Source of the DNA: Piscinibacter gummiphilus
GTDB taxonomy: Bacteria > Pseudomonadota > Gammaproteobacteria > Burkholderiales > Burkholderiaceae_C
Length of the DNA stretch: 64,000 bases
Direction of reading: 5' to 3'
NCBI RefSeq assembly: GCF_002116905.1
Contig: NZ_CP015118.1
Span: 2,170,001-2,234,000 of the forward strand
Positions 9,254-15,317 of this stretch are shown piece by piece. The notes beneath the pieces are model-generated. The model did not search any database. It had not been told where the DNA came from and saw only the letters and a program-made list of their open reading frames with translations. The position numbers and the translations under genes were made by a program. Every line of letters begins with the position of its first letter. Position 1 is the stretch's first letter.

Positions 9254-9583
9254 ATGATCAAGGTCACCGTGATGTACCCGTACACCGAAGGCGCGCGCTT
9301 CGATCACGACTATTACCGCGACCGGCACATGCCGATGGTGAAGGCCCGGCTGGGCAGTGCCTGTGCGTATTACACCGTCGACAAGGGCCTGGCCGGCGGT
9401 GCGCCCGGTGCGCCGCCGGCCTTCGTGGCGATGTGCGCGTTCGTCTGTGAGTCGGCCGAAGGCTATGCGGCCGCCGTGCAGGCGCACGGCGCCGAGATCC
9501 GCGGGGACATTGCCCACTACACGGACATCGTGCCGGTGGTCCAGGTCAGCGAGGTCGTCGTCGAGCGTTCGGATCGTTCCTGA
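9254..9583 (+). CDS. EthD family protein (dimeric alpha/beta barrel)
   Basis: 109 aa. The opening MIKVTVMYPYTEGARFDHDY then YRDRHMPMVKARLG is the EthD ferredoxin-like fold, with the conserved H-M-P motif after Y-Y-R-D. EthD proteins support ether degradation in Rhodococcus, but most homologues are small dimeric proteins of unknown substrate. A GGAG ribosome site (ggcaaggagaacc) precedes the ATG. It is followed convergently by the methyltransferase. Confidence 0.85.
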   Translation: MIKVTVMYPYTEGARFDHDYYRDRHMPMVKARLGSACAYYTVDKGLAGGAPGAPPAFVAMCAFVCESAEGYAAAVQAHGAEIRGDIAHYTDIVPVVQVSEVVVERSDRS

Positions 9584-9593
9584 CTGCGCACGC

Positions 9594-10457
9594 TCATGGA
9601 CGGCGACCCGCCGTGATCAGCAGTTCGTTGGGCCCCTCCCAGCCGACGGTCGTGTCGAAGGCGTGCAGCTGCGCCCGGATGTCCTCCCAGGCCGCCTGTG
9701 CCTTGGCGGGTTCCAGGCCCGAGAGGATCTGGAGGATCGGGCTCGCCGAGCTGCGCACGAAGGCGAGGTAGTCGTCGACCGAGGGCATGCGGAAGACCGC
9801 GTCCATCGCGGTGGTCGCGACGTCGTCGAAGCCCGCGTCCCGGAACAGGGTGTCGACGCGGCCCGGTGCCGAGAGGCTGAACAAGCTGCCCGGTGCGTGC
9901 GGGTCGGGGGCCGGCAGCCCGGCGTGCCGGAGGGCCGTGGCCATGAGCAGCCGGATGCAGGGGTTTCGTGCGGGGGTCGAGAAGACCACCGTGCACACCC
10001 GTCCGCCCGGGCGGAGCGCGCGGTGCATCTCGCGCAACCCGCGGAGGGGATCGGGAAACAGCATCAGGCCGAGCCGGCAGACGGCGGCGTCGAACGAGGC
10101 CGCCTCGACACCCAGGTCTTCGCCGTCGGCCACGCGGCACTGCACGTGCTGGAAGCCGGCGCGCCGTGCGCGCTCCTGGGCGAGTGCCACGATCGCCGGC
10201 GAGAGGTCGACGGCCAGCACGGCGCCCGACGGGCCGACGCGCTCGGCGATGTCGAGCGTCTGGTCGCCCGCACCCGCCGCGACGTCGAGCACGCGTGTGC
10301 CACTCGCCACGCCCGCCATCGCGATCATCGCGTCGGTGGGGCCCCGCAGCCAGGCGCGGATCTCCTGCGAATGGGCGTCCCAGCCGCGGGCGGCGGAGTC
10401 CCAGTGGGTCTGTACCGAAGCCTTGAAGGCTTGCCGTTGGATGTCGAACGTGTCCAT
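9594..10457 (-). CDS. SAM-dependent class I methyltransferase (UbiE/MenG-like)
   Basis: 287 aa from the ATG at 10457 (MDTFDIQRQAFKAS). Motif I is VLDVAAGAGDQTLDIAE (about 61-77); the acidic residue for the SAM ribose is in AVDLSPAIV; post-I and motif II include FDAAVCRLGLMLFPDPLRGL and LRPGGRVCTVVF. The layout matches the Methyltransf_11/25 group. The methyl acceptor is unknown. It is divergent from a LysR-type regulator with a 63-bp shared gap, so the regulator probably controls it (usual LysR logic, not shown). Confidence 0.85.
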   Translation of the reverse strand: MDTFDIQRQAFKASVQTHWDSAARGWDAHSQEIRAWLRGPTDAMIAMAGVASGTRVLDVAAGAGDQTLDIAERVGPSGAVLAVDLSPAIVALAQERARRAGFQHVQCRVADGEDLGVEAASFDAAVCRLGLMLFPDPLRGLREMHRALRPGGRVCTVVFSTPARNPCIRLLMATALRHAGLPAPDPHAPGSLFSLSAPGRVDTLFRDAGFDDVATTAMDAVFRMPSVDDYLAFVRSSASPILQILSGLEPAKAQAAWEDIRAQLHAFDTTVGWEGPNELLITAGRRP

Positions 10458-10520
10458 GCCTTCCAGCGTAGGCGCTCGGGGGCGTCGGCGACAGCCGCAA
10501 AGTTGCAGAATGGGGCCGCG

Positions 10521-11432
10521 ATGGCGCATACCCCGCTGGATTTCGACTGGGACGATCTGAAGCCGCTGCTCGCCGTGGCGCAGCACGGCAGCACGCTGGC
10601 GGCTGGCCGCGCGCTGGGCGTGGACGCCTCGACGGTGCAACGGCGGCTGTCCGAACTGGGGCGTCGCCTGGGGCAGCCGCTGGTGGAGCGGCTGCCGAGC
10701 GGCTACCGCCTGACGGCGTTCGGGGAAGCCTTGCTGCCGCAGGCCCGGCGGGTCGAAGCCGCGGTGGCCGAGTTCCAGCAGCAGCTGGCGGTCGCGGCCG
10801 CCGAGGTCGCGGGCGTGGTCCGGGTGACGTGCCCGGAGCCGATCGTCTACCGCATCACCCGATCGACGCTGCTGCAGCGGTTCGGCGAACGCCACCCCGG
10901 GCTGCAGGTGCAATTCGTCATGAGCGACCGCTACGTCGACCTCACCCGGGGTGAAGCCGACGTGGCGCTCCGGTCGGGCGACACGGACGATGGTGCACTG
11001 GTCGGGCGGAAGATCGGGGATTCCGTCTGGGCGGTCTATGCCAGCACCGACTACATCGCGCGCCATGGGCGACCCAGTGCCATCGAGGATCTGGCGAACC
11101 ACGCGCTGATCGGCTTCGACGACACGATGCCGACGCATCGCCTCTCGGTGTGGCTGCACCGGATCGCACCGGAGGCGGCGATCGTGGCGAGGAACAACAG
11201 CGTGCTGGGCCTGGTCCAGTCGGCCCGGGCGGGCCTCGGCGTGGCGCCGTTGCCCGTGGCCCTGGGAGATGCGGAGCCCGATCTCGTGCGGGTGATCGAG
11301 CCTGTCTCCGAACTCACGCGCACCTGGCGCGTGCTGACGACGCCCGCGTTGCGCCACACGCCGCGGGTCGCGGCGTTCTTCGACTTCATCGTCGACGAGA
11401 TCGACACGCTTCGACCGATCATCACGGGCTGA
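10521..11432 (+). CDS. LysR-family transcriptional regulator
   Basis: 303 aa. N-terminal winged helix: FDWDDLKPLLAVAQHGSTLA, then GVDASTVQRRLSELG, with an arginine-rich recognition helix. The effector-binding domain begins near residue 95 (GVVRVTCPEPIV) and runs through a periplasmic-binding-like fold (DVALRSGDTDDGALVGRKIG). The DNA-binding helix has VDASTVQRRLSELG rather than the common 'QPAVSRQI', as in a LysR subgroup. ATG at 10521; an out-of-frame ATG at 10510 was ignored. Divergent from the methyltransferase. Confidence 0.9.
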   Translation: MAHTPLDFDWDDLKPLLAVAQHGSTLAAGRALGVDASTVQRRLSELGRRLGQPLVERLPSGYRLTAFGEALLPQARRVEAAVAEFQQQLAVAAAEVAGVVRVTCPEPIVYRITRSTLLQRFGERHPGLQVQFVMSDRYVDLTRGEADVALRSGDTDDGALVGRKIGDSVWAVYASTDYIARHGRPSAIEDLANHALIGFDDTMPTHRLSVWLHRIAPEAAIVARNNSVLGLVQSARAGLGVAPLPVALGDAEPDLVRVIEPVSELTRTWRVLTTPALRHTPRVAAFFDFIVDEIDTLRPIITG

Positions 11433-11469
11433 GGGCAGCGAAGGGGCCGCTGGTGTCCACGGCAACGTT

Positions 11470-11530
11470 GTAAAGAAACTTCACAAATTCATTCGAAACG
11501 GTGTTGACGAACTCGTAAAGAGTCTTCACA
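11470..11530 (+). promoter_or_regulatory. Paired operator-like direct repeats with a possible promoter
   Basis: Two near-identical 16-mers, GTAAAGAAACTTCACA (11470-11485) and GTAAAGAGTCTTCACA (11515-11530), match at 14 of 16 bases and start 45 bp apart. Each is also an imperfect palindrome (TGTAAAG/CTTCACA). The stretch is much more AT-rich than its surroundings. A TTGACG hexamer (11504-11509) lies between them. This looks like a two-site operator over a promoter reading towards the small open frame at 11624. The regulator is not identifiable by eye. Confidence 0.45.
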
Positions 11531-11623
11531 CTGGTGACCATGGATTGCAGAAGGCACGAGCCTTCTGGTCCGAGCAGAACCGAACAACCGAACAACCTCC
11601 CACCCCCGCAACAGGAAACCACC

Positions 11624-11806
11624 ATGACCCGCCATCTGCCCTCGACCCCGAACATGCTGCCCACGTGCGCAGCCGTGTTCGGCCGTGTCGGCAGCAGCCC
11701 GCGGAACGGTCTTCCGCATGCGCTGCAGCTGTCCTCGCACGCCGTCCGACTTCAATCGATTCGTGACGACGAGGATCAGGTGCACCCGGGAGAGGGCGCG
11801 ACGTAG
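11624..11806 (+). CDS. Possible 60-aa small protein
   Basis: An ATG preceded by AGGAAACC opens a 60-residue frame (MTRHLPSTPNMLPTCAAVFG...GEGAT). It lies between an operator-like repeat pair and a strong intrinsic terminator, which argues for a real short transcript. The protein has no signal peptide or recognised domain and its composition is unremarkable, so it could equally be the decoded part of a small RNA. Confidence 0.35.
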   Translation: MTRHLPSTPNMLPTCAAVFGRVGSSPRNGLPHALQLSSHAVRLQSIRDDEDQVHPGEGAT

Positions 11807-11829
11807 TCGCATCCTCCTTGCTCGCAAGA

Positions 11830-11867
11830 GGCCCGGACTCCGAAAGGATCCGGGCCTTTTCGTTTTT
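11830..11867 (+). terminator. Rho-independent terminator
   Basis: An 8-bp perfect GC stem GGCCCGGA/TCCGGGCC (11830-11837 with 11849-11856), with a loop containing TCC-GAAA-GGA, is followed by TTTTCGTTTTT. It ends the short transcript carrying the 60-aa frame and lies upstream of the boxA element of the tRNA array. Confidence 0.85.
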
Positions 11868-11946
11868 ACCTTCAACTTCACGGCCAGGCCTGGCAGCCGG
11901 GCCGTGGCGATCGACGGATCGCACCTCCGGCAATGACCGATGAGGA

Positions 11947-11960
11947 TGCTCTTTGACAAT
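11947..11960 (+). promoter_or_regulatory. boxA-like antitermination element ahead of the tRNA array
   Basis: TGCTCTTTGACAAT matches the rRNA-operon boxA core TGCTCTTTAACA at 11 of 12 positions. boxA in RNA is bound by NusB-S10 and protects untranslated transcripts from Rho. Its place 50 bp before the first tRNA fits an array transcribed as one long untranslated RNA. The embedded TTGACA has no acceptable -10 at 16-18 bp, so it is not read as a promoter. Confidence 0.55.
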
Positions 11961-11965
11961 CCAGC

Positions 11966-12008
11966 GCGAGGTGTTCCCGATGCTGGTCGGGATGAACACC
12001 TCGCACCA
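11966..12008 (+). other. tRNA-like mini-hairpin ending in ACCA
   Basis: GCGAGGTGTTC (11966-11976) pairs perfectly with GAACACCTCGC (11994-12004), with an inner CCGA/TCGG stem. It is followed by ACCA (12005-12008) and, one base later, the tRNA-Gly gene. The 11-bp helix with an A-CCA tail mimics an acceptor stem without D and anticodon arms. It may be a collapsed tRNA, a processing signal or a structured spacer. Confidence 0.45.
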
Positions 12009-12009
12009 T

Positions 12010-12085
12010 GCGGACGTGGCGCAGCAGGCAGCGCGCAACGTTGCCAACGTCGAGGCCACGGGTTCGATCCCCGTCGTCCGCTCCA
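12010..12085 (+). tRNA. tRNA-Gly(GCC)
   Basis: 76 nt including encoded CCA. Acceptor GCGGACG/CGTCCGC, D stem GCGC/GCGC, anticodon arm CAACG-TTGCCAA-CGTCG (anticodon GCC, one A-C mismatch in the stem), T arm ACGGG-TTCGATC-CCCGT, discriminator T. First full tRNA of the array. The sequence differs markedly from the usual beta-proteobacterial tRNA-Gly (GCGGGAATAGCTC type). Confidence 0.8.
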
Positions 12086-12134
12086 TCTCGGGTGTGCCCG
12101 TGCACAAGCATCGGGCCGGCCCGGTGTGCATGTG

Positions 12135-12156
12135 TGCCGGCGCGGCCGCGCCGGCA
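12135..12156 (+). repeat. Perfect 22-bp GC palindrome
   Basis: The two half-sites TGCCGGCGCGG and CCGCGCCGGCA make a perfect palindrome with no loop. It lies between tRNA-Gly and tRNA-Asp, beside a second inverted repeat TGCACA/TGTGCA (about 12102-12130). There is no T-run, so it is not a typical terminator. It may be a processing or stability element, or a remnant of an inserted mobile sequence. Confidence 0.5.
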
Positions 12157-12232
12157 TGCAGCGAATTGCCTGGTCTCCGGGCGGCTCGCGTGCGGACACA
12201 GCCGAGATGGAAGTTTCAGGCCCTCGTGGCCC

Positions 12233-12252
12233 GGCGGGTCGAACCGCCGCCA
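12233..12252 (+). other. tRNA-like T-arm remnant ending in GCCA
   Basis: GGCGG-GTCGAA-CCGCC followed by GCCA, one base before tRNA-Asp. It looks like a T arm joined directly to a discriminator and CCA, without an acceptor 3' strand. Upstream (12170-12232) CCGAGATGG and TTTCAGG resemble D and anticodon parts, but no complete cloverleaf could be drawn. Probably a degenerate tRNA. Confidence 0.35.
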
Positions 12253-12253
12253 T

Positions 12254-12329
12254 GCGTCGTTAACTCAGAGGCCAGAGTGCCGCCCTGTCCAGGCGGGAGC
12301 CGCGGGTTCGAATCCCGCACGACGCGCCA
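12254..12329 (+). tRNA. tRNA-Asp(GTC)
   Basis: 76 nt. Acceptor GCGTCGT/ACGACGC, D arm ACTC-AGAGGCCA-GAGT, anticodon arm CCGCC-CTGTCCA-GGCGG (anticodon GTC), T arm GCGGG-TTCGAAT-CCCGC, then GCCA. The G73 and GTC identity elements for AspRS are present. Odd: base 37 is C instead of a purine and base 38 is A instead of C (usual loop CTGTCAC), so decoding or charging may be altered. Confidence 0.8.
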
Positions 12330-12361
12330 GATCACGCAAGCCGTTGCGCTTGCATCGTTGT

Positions 12362-12390
12362 CGGACGGACGGGTGCGAACCCATCGTCCG
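12362..12390 (+). other. tRNA-like acceptor/T-arm mini-helix fragment
   Basis: CGGACG (12362-12367) pairs with CGTCCG (12385-12390) around an inner GGGT-GCGA-ACCC. The inner part differs by two bases from a normal T arm (GATGGGTTCGAACCCATC). No CCA follows. A second hairpin, GCAAGC/GCTTGC, lies at about 12336-12353. Together they may be the remains of a tRNA between tRNA-Asp and tRNA-Leu. Confidence 0.3.
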
Positions 12391-12405
12391 GCGTGTGTTC
12401 GACAT

Positions 12406-12490
12406 CCCCTCGTGGCGGAACTGGCAGACGCGCCTGGCTCAGAACCAGGAGTCGAGAGACGTGTCCGTTCGAATCGGACCGAGGGGACCA
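12406..12490 (+). tRNA. tRNA-Leu(CAG)
   Basis: 85 nt, class II. Acceptor CCCCTCG/CGAGGGG, D arm GGCGGAACTGGCAGACGC, anticodon arm CCTGG-CTCAGAA-CCAGG (anticodon CAG), long variable arm GTCGAGAGAC, T arm GTCCG-TTCGAAT-CGGAC, discriminator A and encoded CCA. A73 is the expected LeuRS identity base. The fold is regular, though the 5' C1-G72 pair is unusual for tRNA-Leu (normally G1-C72). Confidence 0.88.
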
Positions 12491-12515
12491 GTTCATCGGG
12501 TCGGTCCATTCACAT

Positions 12516-12590
12516 CGACGCTTGGCTCAGCTGGCAGAGCACGTCTTGACCAGGCGGGGGTCGCAGGGTCGGAACCTGCAGCGTCGACCA
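12516..12590 (+). tRNA. Atypical tRNA-Val(GAC)
   Basis: 75 nt. Acceptor CGACGCT/AGCGTCG, D arm GCTC-AGCTGGCA-GAGC, loop TTGACCA with anticodon GAC, T stem GCAGG/CCTGC, A73 and CCA. Oddities: only four anticodon-stem pairs (CGTC/GGCG) are clear, base 37 is C, and the T loop is GTCGGAA (G54 and G58 replace the near-universal T54 and A58). It may be decaying or may work only in a special setting. Confidence 0.6.
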
Positions 12591-12607
12591 ATTTTCCGAT
12601 CACACAT

Positions 12608-12683
12608 CTCGGTGTGGCGCAGCTGGCAGCGCATCGCGTTTGGGACGCGAGGGTCGCAGGTTCGAACCCTGCCGCCGAGACCA
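12608..12683 (+). tRNA. tRNA-Pro(TGG)
   Basis: 76 nt. Acceptor CTCGGTG/CGCCGAG (one T-G wobble), D arm GCGC-AGCTGGCA-GCGC, anticodon arm TCGCG-TTTGGGA-CGCGA (anticodon TGG, G37), T arm GCAGG-TTCGAAC-CCTGC, A73, CCA. C1-G72, A73 and G37 agree with bacterial tRNA-Pro. This is the most regular member of the array. Confidence 0.9.
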
Positions 12684-12693
12684 TCCGTTCAAT

Positions 12694-12770
12694 GGTGCAT
12701 GTAGCTCAGTGGGAAGAGCACCGGGTCGTGATCCCGGTGGCCGTCGGTTCGAATCCGACCATGCACCCCA
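12694..12770 (+). tRNA. tRNA-His(GTG)
   Basis: 77 nt including the extra G-1 that HisRS requires, paired with C73. Acceptor GTGCATG/CATGCAC, D arm GCTC-AGTGGGAA-GAGC, anticodon arm CCGGG-TCGTGAT-CCCGG (anticodon GTG), T arm GTCGG-TTCGAAT-CCGAC, encoded CCA. Odd: base 33 is C where U33 is nearly universal (normal loop TTGTGAT). Confidence 0.9.
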
Positions 12771-12789
12771 CGTTCACCCTGTTCCCGCT

Positions 12790-12882
12790 GGAGAGCTGAC
12801 CGAGTGGCAAGGGTGCCGGCTTGCTAAGCCGTGGCCGGTGCTGAGAAGCGCCGCGCGCGTTCGATCCGCGCGCTCTCCTCCA
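12790..12882 (+). tRNA. tRNA-Ser(GCT)
   Basis: 93 nt, class II. Acceptor GGAGAGC/GCTCTCC, D arm with CCGAGTGG, anticodon loop TTGCTAA (anticodon GCT), long variable stem CGGTGCT/AGCGCCG, T arm GCGCG-TTCGATC-CGCGC, encoded CCA. The long variable arm is the main SerRS determinant. Odd: discriminator is T, where bacterial tRNA-Ser normally has G73. Confidence 0.85.
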
Positions 12883-12915
12883 GGGTCCACCTCATCACGT
12901 TGATTGAAGCCGTTG

Positions 12916-12943
12916 CAGGTTCGAATCCTGCGGCAGGGACCAG
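12916..12943 (+). pseudogene. 3' tRNA fragment (T arm, acceptor 3' strand, CCA)
   Basis: A normal T arm GCAGG-TTCGAAT-CCTGC is followed by GGCAGGG and ACCA, a complete tRNA 3' end. The matching 5' acceptor CCCTGCC is absent from the 33 bases back to tRNA-Ser. Either a truncated last gene of the array or a tRNA 3'-end copy of the kind left by site-specific integration. No integrase is nearby. Confidence 0.55.
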
Positions 12944-12950
12944 ACCGAAG

Positions 12951-12980
12951 GGGCGCTCCGCAAGGGGCGCCCCTTTTCGT
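12951..12980 (+). terminator. Rho-independent terminator of the tRNA array
   Basis: GGGGCGC/GCGCCCC stem with loop TCCGCAAG, followed by TTTTCGTTT. It lies 8 bp after the last CCA and closes the tRNA transcript. The opposite-strand gene at 13007-13345 ends just beyond it. Confidence 0.85.
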
Positions 12981-13006
12981 TTCCGGAACGGGCGCGGCTC
13001 AGGACA

Positions 13007-13345
13007 TCAGGCCACGGCGTAGAACCCCTGATCCGACCGCACACCCGCATTCCGGGTGAACGCGGCGGGATCGAACCCCTCGTCCGCGAACTTCTTCTTC
13101 ACCACCACCGCGGCGGACGCCACGGCCTCCTCGTTCGCCCACTCCACCAGGGTCAGCACGTTGAACTCGCCCGAGCCTCCGGTCTGGTCGAGCACGAGGG
13201 TGCGCTGGCAGCCCGGCAAGGTGCGCAGCGTGGCCTGGATGCGCTGCATCTGCGCGATGAACGTCGCACGCACTTCGGCGGGCACGACGAACTTGTCGAT
13301 GCGGAAGACGGGAGCGGGCGAGAGGGCGGCGAGGTCGTTCGACAT
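13007..13345 (-). CDS. Antibiotic-biosynthesis-monooxygenase (ABM) domain protein
   Basis: 112 aa from MSNDLAALSP; AGGAAACC lies upstream of this ATG, and the in-frame ATG 63 bp earlier has no such site. The core FRIDKFVVPAEVRATFIAQM and GCQRTLVLDQTGG...VLTLVEWANEEA is the dimeric ferredoxin-like ABM fold (YgiN-like). Members oxidise quinones or heme, or are inert; this one keeps no diagnostic catalytic residue I can name. Single gene, convergent with the tRNA array. Confidence 0.8.
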   Translation of the reverse strand: MSNDLAALSPAPVFRIDKFVVPAEVRATFIAQMQRIQATLRTLPGCQRTLVLDQTGGSGEFNVLTLVEWANEEAVASAAVVVKKKFADEGFDPAAFTRNAGVRSDQGFYAVA

Positions 13346-13397
13346 GGAGGTTTCCTGGGGGTCGGTGCGCGCAGGGCCCGCGCGCTGGCCTCGATTC

Positions 13398-15317
13398 TCA
13401 AACCTCAAGCATGGTTGAGGTCAAGGGGTTCTTCTTTCGTTGAACGGCGCCGCGGAACGCCGCCAGGCGTTCCGCGTACGGATCCAGCGCATCCTCCGCC
13501 TGTTCCAACGCCAGCCCCGCCACCGCGACGAACCGGGCCGGCGTGACCTGACCCTCGGCCATCAACTCGTCCACCACCGCGAGCAGTGCGCCGCGATGCG
13601 CTTCGATCAGGCGCGTGGCGCGCGCATGTTCGCGCTGGAGCAGCGCTTCGAGCGGGCCGTTGGTGGCTTCCACGTCGGTGCAGAGGTTGTCCTCGCCGTT
13701 GACACACACGTCGGTGCGGCCGATGCGTTCCCCGTGGCCGAGGTGCCGCAGCATGCGCGCCGCCGATTCGGTGGCCTTGCGCAGGTCGCTCTCCGCGCCG
13801 CTGGAACTCATCCCCGGACCGAACACGAGCAGCTCGGCCGCCCGCCCCGCGAGGCTCGTGCAGATGGAGTCCAGCAGGTTCTGCCGCGACCACACCTTCC
13901 GCGAGGTATAGGCGTTGTAGCCGCCCTCGAAGCTCGCCACGTGGATCTTGATCTCCCGCGGCGCCCGCCCGAAGAGCAGCGCGTGGACCAGGCCGTGCCC
14001 GGCCTCGTGCACCGCCAGCAGCGCACGGAAGTCGGGGTTGTTGCGCTGGCGCAGGCGGCTGATCTCGAACGGCGCGGCGATGGCCTGCGACTGCCCCTGC
14101 CACTGGGCGATGAGGCTGCGGCCATCGGCGGCGAGCCGCACGAGGTCGCCTGGCGAAGCACCGCGCTCGAGCGCCCACAGCGCCGTCTTCGCGAGACCCG
14201 CCCCGAGGATGGCGTGCAGCGACGAGAACAGCGGCCGCGTGCCCTGCGCCGGGAAGACCGCGTTCGCGTAGATCTGCTCGTGCACGCTGCCATCCACCTC
14301 GAAACGCAGCCCGCAGCGTTCGCCGGTTTCGCGGGCATAGCGTTCGCAGCCCTGCGTGATCAGCTGCTCGTACGCGCGGCGTGACAGCGACGGGTACACC
14401 ACGTGTTCGTTGCCCAGCCGCGCCACCTGCTCGGGCTTGAAGCGCCGGTTGAGGGCCTGCTTCACGTCGATGACGCTCAGCTTGCCGGTCATCGCGTGGA
14501 AGGTGTCGGCATCGCTGTCGCAGTCGTCCACGCTGGTGGCGAGGTCCTCGTACATCTCGTCGAGGTTGCCGCACACGAAGACGAGCAGGCGGCTGTAGTC
14601 GGTCTCCCATTGCTGCTGGCCGCTTTCGCGGAAGGTGTGCAGGCGCGCCTGGATCTGCTCGGGGCTCCAGGACATGATCTCCATCAGCGGCTCGTCGAGC
14701 TTGAGGTTGCGCTGCAGTTCCTGCGCCTCCCAGCTGCGCAGCTTGAAGCGCAGCTTCGCATCGCCGGCCTCGGCCCGCTCGGCGTCGAACGCGGCCTCGG
14801 CGATGGACGATTCGATGTCGGCCAGCAGCGAGAGCCCCGGCGGCAGGCGGCCGTCCGACAGCAGGGCCCACACGTCCTGGTACCGCTCGACACGCAATTC
14901 GCCGCGCTTGTTGTCGATGGTGCGGAAGCGCTGGAACTCGTCGAGCACCAGGATGCCGGGCTCGCCCTCGCGCACGCAGGACTGCGTCAGCATGCCCGAG
15001 ATGCTCTGCGCGCCGCGCCAGCCCGCGCCGTTCGAGAAGCCGTCCATCTGCACTTCGACGAAGCGGTCGTAGAAGCCCAGCAGCTGCGCGAGGCGCCGCA
15101 CGAGCTGCGTCTTGCCGGTGCCGGTCAGGCCCCACAGGCACACGATGACGGGCCGCGAGATCAGGTCGGGCATCAGGTACCAGGCTCGCACCGAGTCGAT
15201 GACGCGGTCGATGATGGGGTCGATGCCGAACAGCTCGTGCTTGAGCTGTCGGGCGACGGCTTGCAGCTGCTGGTTCTTCTGCGCGAGTTGCCCGCGCAGG
15301 GTCGGGGAATCATTCAT
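13398..15317 (-). CDS. Soluble AAA+ ATPase fused to an FtsH-type M41 metallopeptidase
   Basis: 639 aa from MNDSPTLRG (AGGAG upstream). The N-terminal helical segment is followed by an AAA+ domain with Walker A GLTGTGKT (63-70) and Walker B GILVLDEF (121-128). The C-terminal half has the M41 zinc motif HEAGH (437-441) and the matching third-ligand region SGAESDLRKAT (D511), as in FtsH. Unlike FtsH it has no N-terminal membrane helices, and the AAA part lacks FtsH's second-region-of-homology pattern, resembling Clp/torsin-type ATPases instead. It should be a cytoplasmic ATP-driven protease, substrate unknown. It overlaps the upstream 80-aa gene by 8 bp. Confidence 0.82.
   Translation of the reverse strand: MNDSPTLRGQLAQKNQQLQAVARQLKHELFGIDPIIDRVIDSVRAWYLMPDLISRPVIVCLWGLTGTGKTQLVRRLAQLLGFYDRFVEVQMDGFSNGAGWRGAQSISGMLTQSCVREGEPGILVLDEFQRFRTIDNKRGELRVERYQDVWALLSDGRLPPGLSLLADIESSIAEAAFDAERAEAGDAKLRFKLRSWEAQELQRNLKLDEPLMEIMSWSPEQIQARLHTFRESGQQQWETDYSRLLVFVCGNLDEMYEDLATSVDDCDSDADTFHAMTGKLSVIDVKQALNRRFKPEQVARLGNEHVVYPSLSRRAYEQLITQGCERYARETGERCGLRFEVDGSVHEQIYANAVFPAQGTRPLFSSLHAILGAGLAKTALWALERGASPGDLVRLAADGRSLIAQWQGQSQAIAAPFEISRLRQRNNPDFRALLAVHEAGHGLVHALLFGRAPREIKIHVASFEGGYNAYTSRKVWSRQNLLDSICTSLAGRAAELLVFGPGMSSSGAESDLRKATESAARMLRHLGHGERIGRTDVCVNGEDNLCTDVEATNGPLEALLQREHARATRLIEAHRGALLAVVDELMAEGQVTPARFVAVAGLALEQAEDALDPYAERLAAFRGAVQRKKNPLTSTMLEV

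Noticed and set aside
11953..11958. TTGACA as a -35 promoter element of the tRNA array
   Set aside because: No -10-like hexamer at 16-18 bp; the hexamer is better explained as part of boxA.
12008..12799. Protein-coding frames across the tRNA array
   Set aside because: Open frames of 198-263 codons run through six or more folded tRNAs; structural RNA explains the region.
12233..12943. Integration (att) site of a genomic island using tRNA 3' ends
   Set aside because: 3' tRNA fragments exist, but no integrase, direct-repeat partner or cargo is visible in the window; kept only as a possibility.
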